The notes: a model not told the origin generated them from the letters alone. Shown: positions 27,458-36,911, counted from the first letter of the stretch. The stretch: DNA of 64,000 nt from Thiohalobacter sp. IOR34 (GCF_030406045.1 NZ_CP128988.1:2329438-2393437), one strand, 5' to 3'. Translations and numbers: made by a program.

Positions 27458-27617
27458 GAGTCTGTCGGACTTACGGTCAATCTACCGCGCTGATGGGAGG
27501 GCGGCCCAAATCCCCCCGATTTCTCGTTGCGTAGGCCCACGATGCGCCTCGAAATCGTGAGAATTTGTGCTCGCTCTCCCACCATGTTCGCTACGATTGC
27601 CTGAATCCGACAGACTC
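27458..27617. mobile_element. Second MITE-like element, 160 bp, GAGTCTGTCGGA termini
   Basis: Exact 12-bp terminal inverted repeats gagtctgtcgga (27458-27469) and tccgacagactc (27606-27617), with partial pairing for a further 15 bp. No ORF of coding quality inside. No obvious target duplication. A one-mismatch solo end occurs at 23580. Confidence 0.7.
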
Positions 27618-27624
27618 CTGGGGG

Positions 27625-27772
27625 GCCTGTCAACACCGCGCCAATCGCGGCCAGGAGGCCGCTCCTACGGGGCATGGCGGCACAATGTGTTGTAGGAGCG
27701 GCCTCCAGGCCGCGATCCCCGGCGGGTCCAGCCACGCCATCATCCGGGGACTTGGTGCAATATCCGGGCTAA
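27625..27772. mobile_element. Truncated CCCGGATATTGC element ending on a stop codon
   Basis: The right terminus cttggtgcaatatccggg is intact and is followed by CTAA (27769-27772), which on the minus strand contains the TAG stop of the c/b cytochrome gene. The interior matches the left half of the 13184 element, inverted, including a GTAGGAGCGGCC pair (27644-27668 and 27691-27716). The other terminus is missing next to the 27458 element. Confidence 0.8.
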
Positions 27773-29730
27773 ACCAGCCCGCGCTGGCTGAAGCCGACCA
27801 GCACCATGATCAGCAGGATGATGCCGACCGCCAGCAGGGTGAAGCCGATGACATGGAAGACGAAGTTGGCGAGCTTCGAGGGCGGGTCCACCAGGTGCTT
27901 CTCCAGCTCGCCGCTGGCCACCAGCCGGGCATATTCCTCCGGCCGCTCCTCCTTGAACTCCTCCAGGTCCCAACTGCCGGTGAACATCACCGTGTCCAGC
28001 GGGAACTTGGCCGGCCGGAAATGGTTGTTGAAGAAGTGCACCACGAACAGGGTGGCGACTGCCAGGAAGGCCTCCACGCCATGGGCGATGGAGGCGACGT
28101 TGAACACCCAGCCCGGCAGGTATTTCAGGGTCACCGGCGAGAACCAGAGCAGCAGCCCGGAGCTGCCGATGACGAAGGCCCCCCAGTACACTGCCCAGTA
28201 GTCGAACTTCTCCCAGTAGGTCCAGCGGTCGAAGCGCGGCTGCCGGCCCTTGCCGAAGAACCAGCGGAACTGGCCCTTCATGTCCTCCCAGTCCTTCCTG
28301 CGCGGCAACAGCGAATTCGGCCCGAACCAGTCGAAATCCTTGTCGCGCAGCACCCGGGCCAGCACCACGCCGCCGTGGCCGAACACCGAGAGCAGGAAGA
28401 TGCTGCCGGCGGTACGGTGGATCAGGCCGAAGGTAGCGGAGCCGCCGACTGCCTCGATGGCGCGCATCGCCCAGTCGGTATCCGGGTACATCACCGCCAT
28501 GCCGGTCAATACCAGGGTCATGACCGACAGCGCCAGGGCCCAGTGGTTGAGGCGCCAGTACCAGGGGAAGCGCTGGAACTGCTTGTCGCTGTGCTTGCGC
28601 TCCGGCTTCTCGCGGTAGGGCACCGAGATGCCACCCCCGCCACGGTACCACTTGATGACCCGCGACTTGTACTCACGATAGAACCAGAGCAGCGAATGGC
28701 CATAGAAGAAGATCAGCACGCCGATGACGATGCCGACCATGAACTTGCCGGTGATGAACATCGCCGGATACTTCTCGAAGTCACTGGTGTTGCCGTGCGG
28801 CTTGTACTGGACGATCTTGTCGCTGGCGTCCTCGTGGCATTCGCGGCAGGTCTCCAGCCGGTTCTGCCCGCTGACCAGTGACAGGGGGTCGTCGATGCGC
28901 CGGGTGTCATGGCCGCGGTGGCAGTCGACGCAGCGCGCCACCTTTTCGTTGCCCAGCCAGGCCAGGGCGCCGTGAGTGGTGGTCATGTAGCTGGTGACCG
29001 CCTTCTCGTGGCAGTTGCCGCAGTTCTTGGTGACGATGCGGTGCGCGCTGAGCCCCTTCACCTCGCTGACCTGATGCGAGGAATGGCAGTCGCTGCAGGT
29101 CGCGCTGTCCCCCTTCCAGGGAGTCCTGATGGCCGCGCCGTGGACCGACTGGCCGTACTCGGCCAGGGCGTCCTGGTGACAGCCGCCACACATCTGCGGG
29201 GAATTCTCGCGATAGGTCGAGGCCCGGGGATCCGAGGAGCTGAACACATAGTGGGCGGTGTGGCAATCGGCACAGTCGGCATTGTCCACCAGCCCGCCCT
29301 CGGCACGCTCGGCATGGATGGAATGGGTGTAGGCCTCGGTCTGCACCACCACCGGCGGCGTCTTCACCCGCCGGGTGATGGCCCGCCCCTTGGGCTTGAC
29401 CCTTTCCCTGATCTGCTGCGGGTCGAGCCGCACGTGGCAGCTGACGCAGTCGACCTTGGCCAATTCGTCCTCGTGCGGCAGGCGTTCGACGTCGCTGTGA
29501 CACTCGACGCAGGCCAGCTCGCCGTGGCGGCTCTCCTGCATCGCCTCGTAGTTGAGGTCCAGCGAGCGTTTGCGGCCCCCCCCATGCGCCCCCTCGGGCA
29601 CGGCAAAGCCCTTCACTCCGTGACATTCCAGGCACTCGGCATCGTCGATGGCGGGCGCGGCGGCGGCCCAGCCGGCAAGACCGCACAACAGGAGTAGTAG
29701 CGAAAGGAAACGCAAGCAGGTTCGAATCAT
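27769..29730 (-). CDS. Inner-membrane multihaem c/b cytochrome (nonahaem c domain fused to cytochrome b), CbcL-like architecture
   Basis: 653 residues. Signal peptide (RFLSLLLLLCGLAGWAAA), then nine CXXCH haem-c motifs (CLECH, CVECH, CVSCH, CADCH, CGGCH, CSDCH, CGNCH, CVDCH, CRECH) in a periplasmic domain. A membrane cytochrome b domain follows, with candidate haem-b histidines in RLNHWALALS, LIHRTAGSIF, VFGHGG and HGVEAF. The order resembles Geobacter CbcL, a quinol oxidoreductase. It likely exchanges electrons between the quinone pool and the octaheme protein encoded upstream. ATG 29730 was chosen for the signal peptide, though its ribosome site is weak. Confidence 0.88.
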   Translation of the reverse strand: MIRTCLRFLSLLLLLCGLAGWAAAAPAIDDAECLECHGVKGFAVPEGAHGGGRKRSLDLNYEAMQESRHGELACVECHSDVERLPHEDELAKVDCVSCHVRLDPQQIRERVKPKGRAITRRVKTPPVVVQTEAYTHSIHAERAEGGLVDNADCADCHTAHYVFSSSDPRASTYRENSPQMCGGCHQDALAEYGQSVHGAAIRTPWKGDSATCSDCHSSHQVSEVKGLSAHRIVTKNCGNCHEKAVTSYMTTTHGALAWLGNEKVARCVDCHRGHDTRRIDDPLSLVSGQNRLETCRECHEDASDKIVQYKPHGNTSDFEKYPAMFITGKFMVGIVIGVLIFFYGHSLLWFYREYKSRVIKWYRGGGGISVPYREKPERKHSDKQFQRFPWYWRLNHWALALSVMTLVLTGMAVMYPDTDWAMRAIEAVGGSATFGLIHRTAGSIFLLSVFGHGGVVLARVLRDKDFDWFGPNSLLPRRKDWEDMKGQFRWFFGKGRQPRFDRWTYWEKFDYWAVYWGAFVIGSSGLLLWFSPVTLKYLPGWVFNVASIAHGVEAFLAVATLFVVHFFNNHFRPAKFPLDTVMFTGSWDLEEFKEERPEEYARLVASGELEKHLVDPPSKLANFVFHVIGFTLLAVGIILLIMVLVGFSQRGLV

Positions 29731-29814
29731 GAGGAGAACTACGGAACAGAGCGGACGGACGCCCGCCAACAAATGCCGGCCGCGGTCCAACCCGGGGACC
29801 GCGGCCGGACCCGG

Positions 29815-31302
29815 TTACATCTTCTTGCCGGTCTTGAAGCCGTGGTTGTCGTCATCCTTCGGCGACCAGGCCTTGGGCGGTTTCTGCCCCAGGAACCAGC
29901 GATGCATCTCGGAGTTGAGGATCTCGTCGAGCAGCGCCTCGACCTTGTCGGCACCCCTGGCATTGCCGTCCCTGCGGGCCTTCTCGATCAGTTCCTTCAC
30001 CTCCGGCACCATTTCCAGGTAGAAGCGGTGGGCCACCTCGAACATGCCTTCCCAGTGGACATAGTCCGGAGCCAGCATGGCGGCACCGTGACGGGCGCGG
30101 CGACCCTCATGGTGCCACAGATAGAAGTAGGTCCACTCGACCTTCTCGTTGAACTTCACGGGATCGATCAGCTTCTCCTGCTTGAGGACCGTGATCAGCT
30201 TCTTGGCAGGAATCGCGAACTTGTCGTTGAACAGCTCGACGAAGGAATCCAGCTGTTCGTAGAAGTTGTCGACGATGTTGCGGCCATGGCAGGAGGTGCA
30301 GACCGACTTCATGTCCTTGCGCCGTTCCAGCCAGGGCTTGACCTGCTTGCCGGCCTTCCTGGCCTTCTCGTCGATCTTGAAGGACACCGGCGCCCGCAGG
30401 TTCCAGGAGATGCGCGAGCCGATGTCGTGATCGACCGGCAGGTCCTTGGTGGCCGACATGTGACAGGTGGCACAGGTCGGGGCGGCGGTATAATCCTCGC
30501 CCGGGATCCACTTGCTGGAGTCCATGTTCATCTCGTCGATGTGGGCACGGAAGGCGACACCGTGCACCGACTCCTCGTAGATCTCCTTCTGCGGATGATC
30601 CGGACCCAGGTGACAGCGGCCGCAGTTGTCGGGGTGACGGGCCTGTTCCGCGGAGAAGTTGTGACGCAGGTGGCAGGCCGAGCAGGCACCCTTGGAACCG
30701 TCCGGGTTGATGCGGCCGATACCGGTGTTCGGCCAGGAAGCCGAGTTGAGACTGCCGTCGGAGTTCACCCGCACGATGGAGCCGTGGCAGCCCATGCAGC
30801 CGGAGGTGACCACCGGCGAGGTACCATTCAGCAGCGGCGCCCCCTCGACCACCTCGGCCAGCACGTTGTCCAGCGAGCCGAGGATGTTGCCGGCCGAGGC
30901 ATGATGACTGCGGTCGAATTCCTCGACCTCACGCTCGTGGCAGTTGCTGCAGTCCTTGGGGGAGACGATGACCGAGATCACGAAATCCTTGTGCTTGATG
31001 GCATCCTTGTCGGAAGGATCGGCCTTGTGGCATTCGTAGCAACCGACATTGGCGCGGTAATGCTTGGAATCACCCCACATGCCATAGATGCCCGGCGTCT
31101 TCTCCCGGTGGCAGGAAACGCACTGGGCGCTCTCCTTGCTCAGGTTCTTGAAGCCTTCCAGTATCTTGACCGGCTCGTTCTTCTTGTTCGGCGATACCTG
31201 GCCAGCCGCTGCGGCGGCCGGCAACGCCAGCCACGCCAGGCACAACACCGCGACCAGCGTACGACGGATGGAACCGAACAGGCCTCTGTCTACCACTGCC
31301 AT
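29815..31302 (-). CDS. Octaheme cytochrome c, hydroxylamine oxidoreductase-like
   Basis: 495 residues with a signal peptide (LVAVLCLAWLALPAAAAAG) and eight CXXCH motifs (CVSCH, CYECH, CSNCH, CMGCH, CSACH, CGRCH, CATCH, CTSCH). Haem order and the C-terminal WTYFYLWHHEGRRARHGAAMLAPDYVHWEG fit the HAO family rather than NrfA or TvNiR. HAO itself oxidises hydroxylamine; HAO-like proteins without the cross-linking Tyr reduce nitrite, NO or hydroxylamine. Which applies here needs an alignment at the P460 Tyr. Start 31302 follows ggggaagaagac. First gene of the pair with the c/b cytochrome. Confidence 0.85.
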   Translation of the reverse strand: MAVVDRGLFGSIRRTLVAVLCLAWLALPAAAAAGQVSPNKKNEPVKILEGFKNLSKESAQCVSCHREKTPGIYGMWGDSKHYRANVGCYECHKADPSDKDAIKHKDFVISVIVSPKDCSNCHEREVEEFDRSHHASAGNILGSLDNVLAEVVEGAPLLNGTSPVVTSGCMGCHGSIVRVNSDGSLNSASWPNTGIGRINPDGSKGACSACHLRHNFSAEQARHPDNCGRCHLGPDHPQKEIYEESVHGVAFRAHIDEMNMDSSKWIPGEDYTAAPTCATCHMSATKDLPVDHDIGSRISWNLRAPVSFKIDEKARKAGKQVKPWLERRKDMKSVCTSCHGRNIVDNFYEQLDSFVELFNDKFAIPAKKLITVLKQEKLIDPVKFNEKVEWTYFYLWHHEGRRARHGAAMLAPDYVHWEGMFEVAHRFYLEMVPEVKELIEKARRDGNARGADKVEALLDEILNSEMHRWFLGQKPPKAWSPKDDDNHGFKTGKKM

Positions 31303-31643
31303 TGTCTTCTTCCCCACTGATAAGGTTGTTTTGACAAGATTCTGCCCCTTCCATAGCAAGAATCCGGCCAACTACCGAACCAACGCAAAATTCGACAATA
31401 ACGTCATGAATATAAGGCGATTGATCAGGAACCGCGCAAGGTGAAGAAACCGTTTCAGGCATCCGCCAGGGGCATCATGCCCGGGATTGGTGCGAATCCC
31501 CGGAAATCTCACCATTTGGGTGCACCAGAGGCAGGATAAAAAAACGCCGCGGCGGGCCGCCCGCCCGAGAGGAGACGAGTGGGGGGCGGCGCGACCCGCT
31601 GCGACAGAGGCACCGGCCGGGGACACAAGGCCCCGGGAGGCGG
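31303..31643. other. Intergenic region between the cytochrome pair and ftsZ
   Basis: Holds the ribosome site of the octaheme gene, an FNR half-site ttgat (31416-31420) with no second half, a possible minus-strand -10 tatatt near 31409-31414, and the ftsZ terminator. No ORF of coding quality. Confidence 0.5.
31538..31565 (-). terminator. Rho-independent terminator downstream of ftsZ
   Basis: On the minus strand a GC stem ggcggg/cccgcc (31551-31565) is followed by gcggcg and seven T (complement of 31538-31544). It lies about 80 nt after the ftsZ stop and marks the end of the dcw cluster. Confidence 0.75.
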
Positions 31644-32801
31644 CTAGTCGGCCTGGCGACGCAGGAAGGCCGGGATGTCGAGGTACTCCATGTCCTCCTC
31701 GTAGTTGGGAGCGGCCGAGCCCTGATCCGGCGCCGGCGGCTGCTTGCGCATCACCGTCGGCCGGTCCAGCTTGCCGTAGTCGACCTCGCCGTTGCTGGTC
31801 TTCTCCACCAGCTTGACGGTCGGTTCCTCCGGCAACTGCTGGCGCTGGGCGCCGAGACCGGTGGCAACCACGGTGACCCGCAGCTCGTCCGACATCTCGG
31901 GATCGATCACGGTACCGACCACCACGGTGGCGTTCTCGGAGGCGAACTCCTTGACCGCGTTGCCGACCTCCTCGAACTCGCCGATGGACAGGTCCATGCC
32001 GGCGGTGACGTTGACCAGGATACCGGCCGCGCCGGACAGGTTGACATCCTCCAGCAGCGGACTGGCAATGGCGGCCTCGGCCGCCTCGCGGGCCCGGTCC
32101 TCGCCGCTGGCGGCGCCGGAGCCCATCATCGCCATGCCCATCTCCGACATCACGGTGCGCACGTCGGCGAAGTCGACGTTGATCAGGCCGGGCCGGGTGA
32201 TCAGCTCGGCGATGCCCTGCACTGCGCCGAGCAGCACGTCGTTGGCGGCCTTGAAGGCACTGAGCAGGCTGACCTGCTTGCCGAGCACGCTGAGCAGCTT
32301 CTCGTTGGGAATGGTGATCAGCGAATCCACGTACTGGCCCAGCTCCTTGATGCCCTGATCGGCGATGGCCATGCGCTTCTTGCCCTCGAAGGGGAAGGGC
32401 CGGGTGACCACGGCCACGGTGAGAATGCCGAGTTCCTTGGCTACCTGGGCGACCACCGGGGCCGCGCCGGTGCCGGTGCCGCCGCCCATGCCGGCGGTGA
32501 TGAACAGCATGTCCGAGCCCTCGATGGCCTCGGCGATACGCTCGCGGTCCTCCATCGCCGCCTGGCGGCCGACATCGGGGTTGGCGCCGGCGCCCAGCCC
32601 CTTGGTGATGCTGGAGCCCATCTGCAGCGAGATCGGCACGCTGATGTTCTGCAGGGCCTGTGCGTCGGTATTGGCGCAGATGAAGTCCACACCCTCGATA
32701 TTGGCCTCGACCATGTGCTGCAGGGCATTGCCGCCGCCACCGCCCACGCCCATGACCTTGATCACAGCGTTCTGGCTGTATGCATCCATCAATTCAAACA
32801 T
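31644..32801 (-). CDS. ftsZ: Cell division protein FtsZ
   Basis: 385 residues. The tubulin signature [10 protein letters not shown] is present, as are NTDAQAL near the N-terminus and the conserved C-terminal peptide [11 protein letters not shown] that binds FtsA and ZipA. GTP-dependent polymer that forms the division ring. Separated from ftsA by 72 nt that include a hairpin (ttcggt ggag accgaa) and the site agaggag. Followed by a terminator, not by lpxC. Confidence 0.99.
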   Translation of the reverse strand: MFELMDAYSQNAVIKVMGVGGGGGNALQHMVEANIEGVDFICANTDAQALQNISVPISLQMGSSITKGLGAGANPDVGRQAAMEDRERIAEAIEGSDMLFITAGMGGGTGTGAAPVVAQVAKELGILTVAVVTRPFPFEGKKRMAIADQGIKELGQYVDSLITIPNEKLLSVLGKQVSLLSAFKAANDVLLGAVQGIAELITRPGLINVDFADVRTVMSEMGMAMMGSGAASGEDRAREAAEAAIASPLLEDVNLSGAAGILVNVTAGMDLSIGEFEEVGNAVKEFASENATVVVGTVIDPEMSDELRVTVVATGLGAQRQQLPEEPTVKLVEKTSNGEVDYGKLDRPTVMRKQPPAPDQGSAAPNYEEDMEYLDIPAFLRRQAD

Positions 32802-32873
32802 CGTCTCGTCTCCTCTCTCTGGGTTGATGCTCAGTACTGCATTCGGTCTCCACCGAACTCTTCAAAAAACGTT

Positions 32874-34109
32874 TCAGAAATTGCCCTGGAACCAGCCCTT
32901 CATGCGCTCCCACACACCACGGAAGCCGCGCCCGTAGTGGCCGTCCAGATTGCGCTGGGTGCGGTTCTGATTGCCGAACAGCAGCAGGCCGACGCCGGTG
33001 GCGTAGATCGGGTTGCGCACCACGTCGGCCAGCCCGGCCACGTACTGCGGGGTGCCGAGGCGCACCGGCATGTGGAAGATCTCCTCGGCCAGCTCGACCA
33101 GACCCTCCATCTTGGAGCTGCCGCCGGTGAGCACGATGCCGGCCGCCACCAGGTCCTCGAAACCGCTGCGCCGCAACTCGGCCTGGATCAGGGACATCAG
33201 CTCCTCGTAGCGCGGCTCCACCACCTCGGCCAGGGTATGCCGTGCCAGGCGCCGCGCCGGGCGCTCGCCGACGCTGGGCACTTCGATGGTCTCCTCCGGC
33301 GAGGCCAGCTGGGTCAGGGCGCAGGCGTACTTGATCTTGATCTCCTCGGCATGCTGGGTCGGGGTGCGCAGCGCCACGGCGATGTCGTTGGTCACCTGGT
33401 CACCGGCGATGGGGATCACCGCGGTGTGGCGGATCGAGCCCTCGGTGAACACCGCGATGTCAGTGGTACCGCCGCCGATGTCGACCAGGGCCACCCCCAG
33501 CTCCTTCTCGTCCTCGGTCAGCACCGCATAGCTGGAGGCGAGCTGTTCAAGGATGATGTCGTCCACCTCCAGGCCACAGCGGCGCACGCACTTGATGATG
33601 TTCTGCGCCGCGCTGACCGCGCCGGTCACCAGGTGCACCTTGGCCTCCAGCCGCACGCCGGACATGCCGACCGGCTCGCGGATACCCTCCTGGCTGTCGA
33701 TGATGAATTCCTGGGGCAGGATGTGCAGGATCTTCTGGTCGGCGGGGATGGCCACGGCGCGCGCCGCATCGATCACCCGTTCCACGTCACCCGGCGTGAC
33801 CTCCTTGTCACGGATGGCGACGATGCCATGCGAGTTCAGGCTGCGGATGTGGCTGCCGGCGATGCCGGTGTACACCGAGTGGATCTGGCAGCCGGCCATC
33901 AACTCGGCCTCCTCCACCGCCCGCTGGATGGAGTGCACGGTGGACTCGATGTTCACCACCACGCCCTTCTTCATGCCGCGCGAGGGGTGCGATCCGATGC
34001 CGATGATCTCGACATCGCCGTCCGCCATCACCTCACCGACGATCGCCACGACCTTCGACGTGCCTATATCCAGTCCGACGATCATGCTCTTCTCGACTCG
34101 TTTCGACAT
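32874..34109 (-). CDS. ftsA: Cell division protein FtsA
   Basis: 411 residues, actin-like ATPase that anchors FtsZ to the membrane. GLDIGTSKV and VDIGGGTTDIAVF are the phosphate loops; GIVLTGGSSKMEG is the adenosine motif. The C-terminal amphipathic helix GVWERMKGWFQGNF is visible. MSKRVEKS start is preceded by agggttga. The start follows the ftsQ stop by 7 nt. Confidence 0.98.
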   Translation of the reverse strand: MSKRVEKSMIVGLDIGTSKVVAIVGEVMADGDVEIIGIGSHPSRGMKKGVVVNIESTVHSIQRAVEEAELMAGCQIHSVYTGIAGSHIRSLNSHGIVAIRDKEVTPGDVERVIDAARAVAIPADQKILHILPQEFIIDSQEGIREPVGMSGVRLEAKVHLVTGAVSAAQNIIKCVRRCGLEVDDIILEQLASSYAVLTEDEKELGVALVDIGGGTTDIAVFTEGSIRHTAVIPIAGDQVTNDIAVALRTPTQHAEEIKIKYACALTQLASPEETIEVPSVGERPARRLARHTLAEVVEPRYEELMSLIQAELRRSGFEDLVAAGIVLTGGSSKMEGLVELAEEIFHMPVRLGTPQYVAGLADVVRNPIYATGVGLLLFGNQNRTQRNLDGHYGRGFRGVWERMKGWFQGNF

Positions 34110-34116
34110 TGTGTGT

Positions 34117-34914
34117 TCAACCCTCATGCTGTCCGGCAGTCTCTCGCTGCCTTTGCCAGCGCACGGCAAGTCCGTTGCTGTAGCGCATGTCTACCGTCTC
34201 CGCCGTTCGTCCCGCCGCGGCGAAGACCAGGGGATAGATCCGCACGAAGCGCTGCAGGCGCTGGCCGGCATGTTCGCGCCCCAGTTTCAGTTCCACGCCG
34301 TCGCCCAGCCGCAGCCGCCAGGCGCGGCGCGCATCCAGCTCCAGCCGGGCGACGCGCAGTCCCAGCGGACGCAGCGCCTCGACCGCGGCCACGTACTGGC
34401 GCATCACCCGCTCGCGCAGTACCTCGGGACCGTCCAGCCGCGGCAGACGCGGATCGATGTCCTCCGCCGGGGGCCGGAACAGCTCGCCATGCGGATTGAG
34501 CAGACCGTCCTCGCCCCAGCGCGCCACCGCCTGCTGCTCGACCACCTGCAGGCGCAGGGTGTCCGGCCAGAGGCGCTGCACCTTGACCCGCTGTACCCAG
34601 GGCAGGGCCTCGGCGGCGCGGCGCACGGCCTCGACATCGACGCTGAAGAAGCCGCCACTGGCCACCGGCGCCACGGCCGCACGCAGCCTGGCCTGGTCGA
34701 GATGGCGGAACTCGCCCTCGATGCGGACCGTGCGCAGCGGCAGGCTGTGCGGATCGCGCAGCCAGAGCGCCCCCCAGCCGGCGCCACCGGCCAGCGCGGC
34801 GAACAGCAGGCCGAGCAGCCCCAGCTGCAGCAGCCGGGCGCGCCGCTGGCGCCGATCGTCCTGCGTCCTGCGCCGGCTGGCCTGCCCGCCGCGGGTCTTC
34901 TTCGCTCCGGCCAT
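34117..34914 (-). CDS. ftsQ: Cell division protein FtsQ
   Basis: 265 residues. Basic cytoplasmic N-terminus, one membrane helix (LLQLGLLGLLFAALAGGAGW), POTRA domain (LPLRTVRIEGEFRHLD ... VQRVKVQRLWPDTLRLQVVEQQAVARW) and the FtsQ beta domain. Periplasmic scaffold that recruits FtsB/FtsL. Sits 2 nt after ddlB. Confidence 0.96.
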   Translation of the reverse strand: MAGAKKTRGGQASRRRTQDDRRQRRARLLQLGLLGLLFAALAGGAGWGALWLRDPHSLPLRTVRIEGEFRHLDQARLRAAVAPVASGGFFSVDVEAVRRAAEALPWVQRVKVQRLWPDTLRLQVVEQQAVARWGEDGLLNPHGELFRPPAEDIDPRLPRLDGPEVLRERVMRQYVAAVEALRPLGLRVARLELDARRAWRLRLGDGVELKLGREHAGQRLQRFVRIYPLVFAAAGRTAETVDMRYSNGLAVRWQRQRETAGQHEG

Positions 34915-34915
34915 C

Positions 34916-35848
34916 TCAGGCCACCCCCTGTCGGCTGGTGTCGAGGATGCGCAACACCAGCTCGTCGAATTCGATACCCGCCGCCCGCGCCGCCATCGGC
35001 ACCAGGCTGTGATCGGTCATGCCGGGCACGGTGTTGACCTCGATCAGCCAGGGCGCGCCGGCCGCATCGAGCAGCAGATCCACCCGTCCCCAGCCCCGGG
35101 CATCGACCGCCGCGAAGGCCGCCAGCGCCAGGCCCTGCAGCGCCGTCTCCTGGTCCGCCGGCAGGCCGCAGGGGCAGTGGTAGCGGGTACTGTCGGCCTC
35201 GTACTTGGCGGCGTAGTCGTAATACTCGCGGGGCGTCTCCAGCCGGATCAGTGGCAGGGCCTCGCCGGCCAGCAGCGCCACCGTGTATTCCTCACCCTCG
35301 ATCCAGCGTTCGATCAGCACACAGGAATCGTAGGCACGTGCCTGTTCCCAGGCCGCCGGCAGTGCCGCGGCCGAGTCGACCCGGCTCATGCCGATGCTCG
35401 ATCCCTCGCGGGCAGGCTTGACCATCACCGGAAAGCCCAGCTCGTCGGCCACCCGCGCCAGCTCGTCCACCGCCTCGGCCACCACGAAGGGCGGCGTCGG
35501 CAGACCGGCCGCCTGCCAGACCTGCTTGCTGCGCAGCTTGTCCATGCCCAGGGCCGAGCCGAGCACCCCGCTGCCGGTATAGGGCAGACCCAGGGTTTGC
35601 AGGGCGCCCTGGATCACGCCGTCCTCGCCGCCGCGACCGTGCAGGGCGATGAAGGCCCGCGCGTAGCCGCCCTGCTGCAGCTCGGCCAGCAGGCCCTCGT
35701 TGGCGGCATCCAGACCCTGGGCATCGATCCCCCGGCGGCGCAGGGCCTCGAGCACCGCGTTACCGCTCTTCAGGGAGATCTCGCGCTCGGCGGAACATCC
35801 GCCCATGAGCACGGCCACTCTGCCGAAGTCCGCCGCCTGGCCGTTCAT
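34916..35848 (-). CDS. ddlB: D-alanine--D-alanine ligase
   Basis: 310 residues, ATP-grasp fold. VLMGGCSAEREISLKSG, HGRGGEDGVIQG, PVMVKPAREGSSIGM and WLIEVNTVPGMTDHSL are family landmarks. Makes D-Ala-D-Ala for the peptidoglycan stem. Its ATG overlaps the murB stop (ATGA). Confidence 0.97.
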   Translation of the reverse strand: MNGQAADFGRVAVLMGGCSAEREISLKSGNAVLEALRRRGIDAQGLDAANEGLLAELQQGGYARAFIALHGRGGEDGVIQGALQTLGLPYTGSGVLGSALGMDKLRSKQVWQAAGLPTPPFVVAEAVDELARVADELGFPVMVKPAREGSSIGMSRVDSAAALPAAWEQARAYDSCVLIERWIEGEEYTVALLAGEALPLIRLETPREYYDYAAKYEADSTRYHCPCGLPADQETALQGLALAAFAAVDARGWGRVDLLLDAAGAPWLIEVNTVPGMTDHSLVPMAARAAGIEFDELVLRILDTSRQGVA

Positions 35849-36756
35849 CCGCCCGCTCCCCCGGCCACGCCGAGAATCCTCACCTCGGGCTCCAGGCGCA
35901 CGCCCTGGCAGCGCTCGACCTCGGCCTGCACCAGGACGATCAGCGCCTCGATATCCGCCGCCCGCGCCCCGCCGGTGTTGATGATGAAATTGGCATGCCG
36001 CTGCGACACGCAGGCCGCACCGATGCAGCGCCCCTTCAGTCCACAGGCCTCGATCAGCCGCGCCGCATGGTCGCCCGGGGGATTGCGGAACACCGAGCCG
36101 CAGCTCGGCTCGCCGATCGGCTGGCTCGCGGCGCGGCGCTCGAGCAGGGCACGGATCCGCGCCTGGGCGCCTTCCACGTCACCCGCCTCCAGGCGCAAGT
36201 GGGCAGCCACGAACCACTCGCCGGCCGGACCGCTGACCTCGCGGTAACCGACCTCGAAGTCCGCCGGCAGGCGGGTGCGCCGCTCGCCGTGGCGGTCGAT
36301 GGTCTCCACCGCGGCGACCAGCCGCCAGGTCTCGCCGCCGAAGGCGCCGGCGTTCATGGCCAGCGCGCCGCCCATGCTGCCCGGGATGCCGGCCAGGAAT
36401 TCCGCCCCCACCAGGCCGTGGCGGGCGGCAAAACGCGCCACCTTGTTGCAGGCCACGCCGGCCTCGGCGCGGATCAACCCGTCGTCGAGCATCTGCAGGG
36501 CATCCAGCCCGCCGAAGGGCGCAATCACCACGGCGTCGATGCCGCCGTCGCGCACCAGCAGATTGCTGCCCAGCCCCACCCAGACCAGCCGCTCCTCCGC
36601 GGGCAGGCTGCGCAGGAAGACCGCCAGATCCTCGAGGTCGGCCGGCTGGTACCAGAGCCTGGCCGGTCCGCCGACCCGCCAGCTGGTATGACGGGCCATG
36701 GGCTCGTCGTGGCGCAGGATGCCGCGCAGCGGGCGATCTGCCGGAGCAGCCATCAT
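35845..36756 (-). CDS. murB: UDP-N-acetylmuramate dehydrogenase
   Basis: 303 residues, FAD enzyme reducing UDP-GlcNAc-enolpyruvate to UDP-MurNAc. HTSWRVGGPA, GLGSNLLVRDGGIDAVVI, GIPGSMGGALAMNAGAFGGE and GSVFRNP(P) are seen. GAFGGET-type sequence points to the type II MurB common outside enterobacteria. Start 36756 overlaps the stop of the 52-residue ORF. Confidence 0.97.
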   Translation of the reverse strand: MMAAPADRPLRGILRHDEPMARHTSWRVGGPARLWYQPADLEDLAVFLRSLPAEERLVWVGLGSNLLVRDGGIDAVVIAPFGGLDALQMLDDGLIRAEAGVACNKVARFAARHGLVGAEFLAGIPGSMGGALAMNAGAFGGETWRLVAAVETIDRHGERRTRLPADFEVGYREVSGPAGEWFVAAHLRLEAGDVEGAQARIRALLERRAASQPIGEPSCGSVFRNPPGDHAARLIEACGLKGRCIGAACVSQRHANFIINTGGARAADIEALIVLVQAEVERCQGVRLEPEVRILGVAGGAGG

Positions 36757-36911
36757 GTCCGCGTCCTCGCCTTGGCCGAGGGCTGGGTCTTGCGCCGCGG
36801 CGCCGGCAGCGCCTCGCCGGCCGGAGCGGCGGGCAGCCGTTGCGAGAGGCGGCTGTGCAGGGATTCACCGCAGCCCATGTGCAGCCGCGGACGGCTTCGC
36901 GTGTGACTCAT
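36753..36911 (-). CDS. 52-residue basic ORF wedged between murC and murB
   Basis: Its ATG overlaps the murC stop (ATGA at 36908-36911) and its own TGA overlaps the murB ATG (36753-36756). The product starts [20 protein letters not shown] and ends [12 protein letters not shown]; it is rich in Arg, Pro and Ala, with no membrane helix. Either it is a coupled small protein or an in-frame leader that carries ribosomes from murC to murB. Composition is close to a random reading of GC-rich DNA, so coding is not proven. Confidence 0.5.
   Translation of the reverse strand: MSHTRSRPRLHMGCGESLHSRLSQRLPAAPAGEALPAPRRKTQPSAKARTRT

Noticed and set aside
29731-29790. A 20-residue N-terminal extension of the c/b cytochrome from a TTG
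   Set aside because: It would bury the signal peptide; ATG 29730 starts directly before it.
31410-31430. FNR site upstream of the octaheme cytochrome gene
   Set aside because: Only one half-site (ttgat) is present; the second half does not match.
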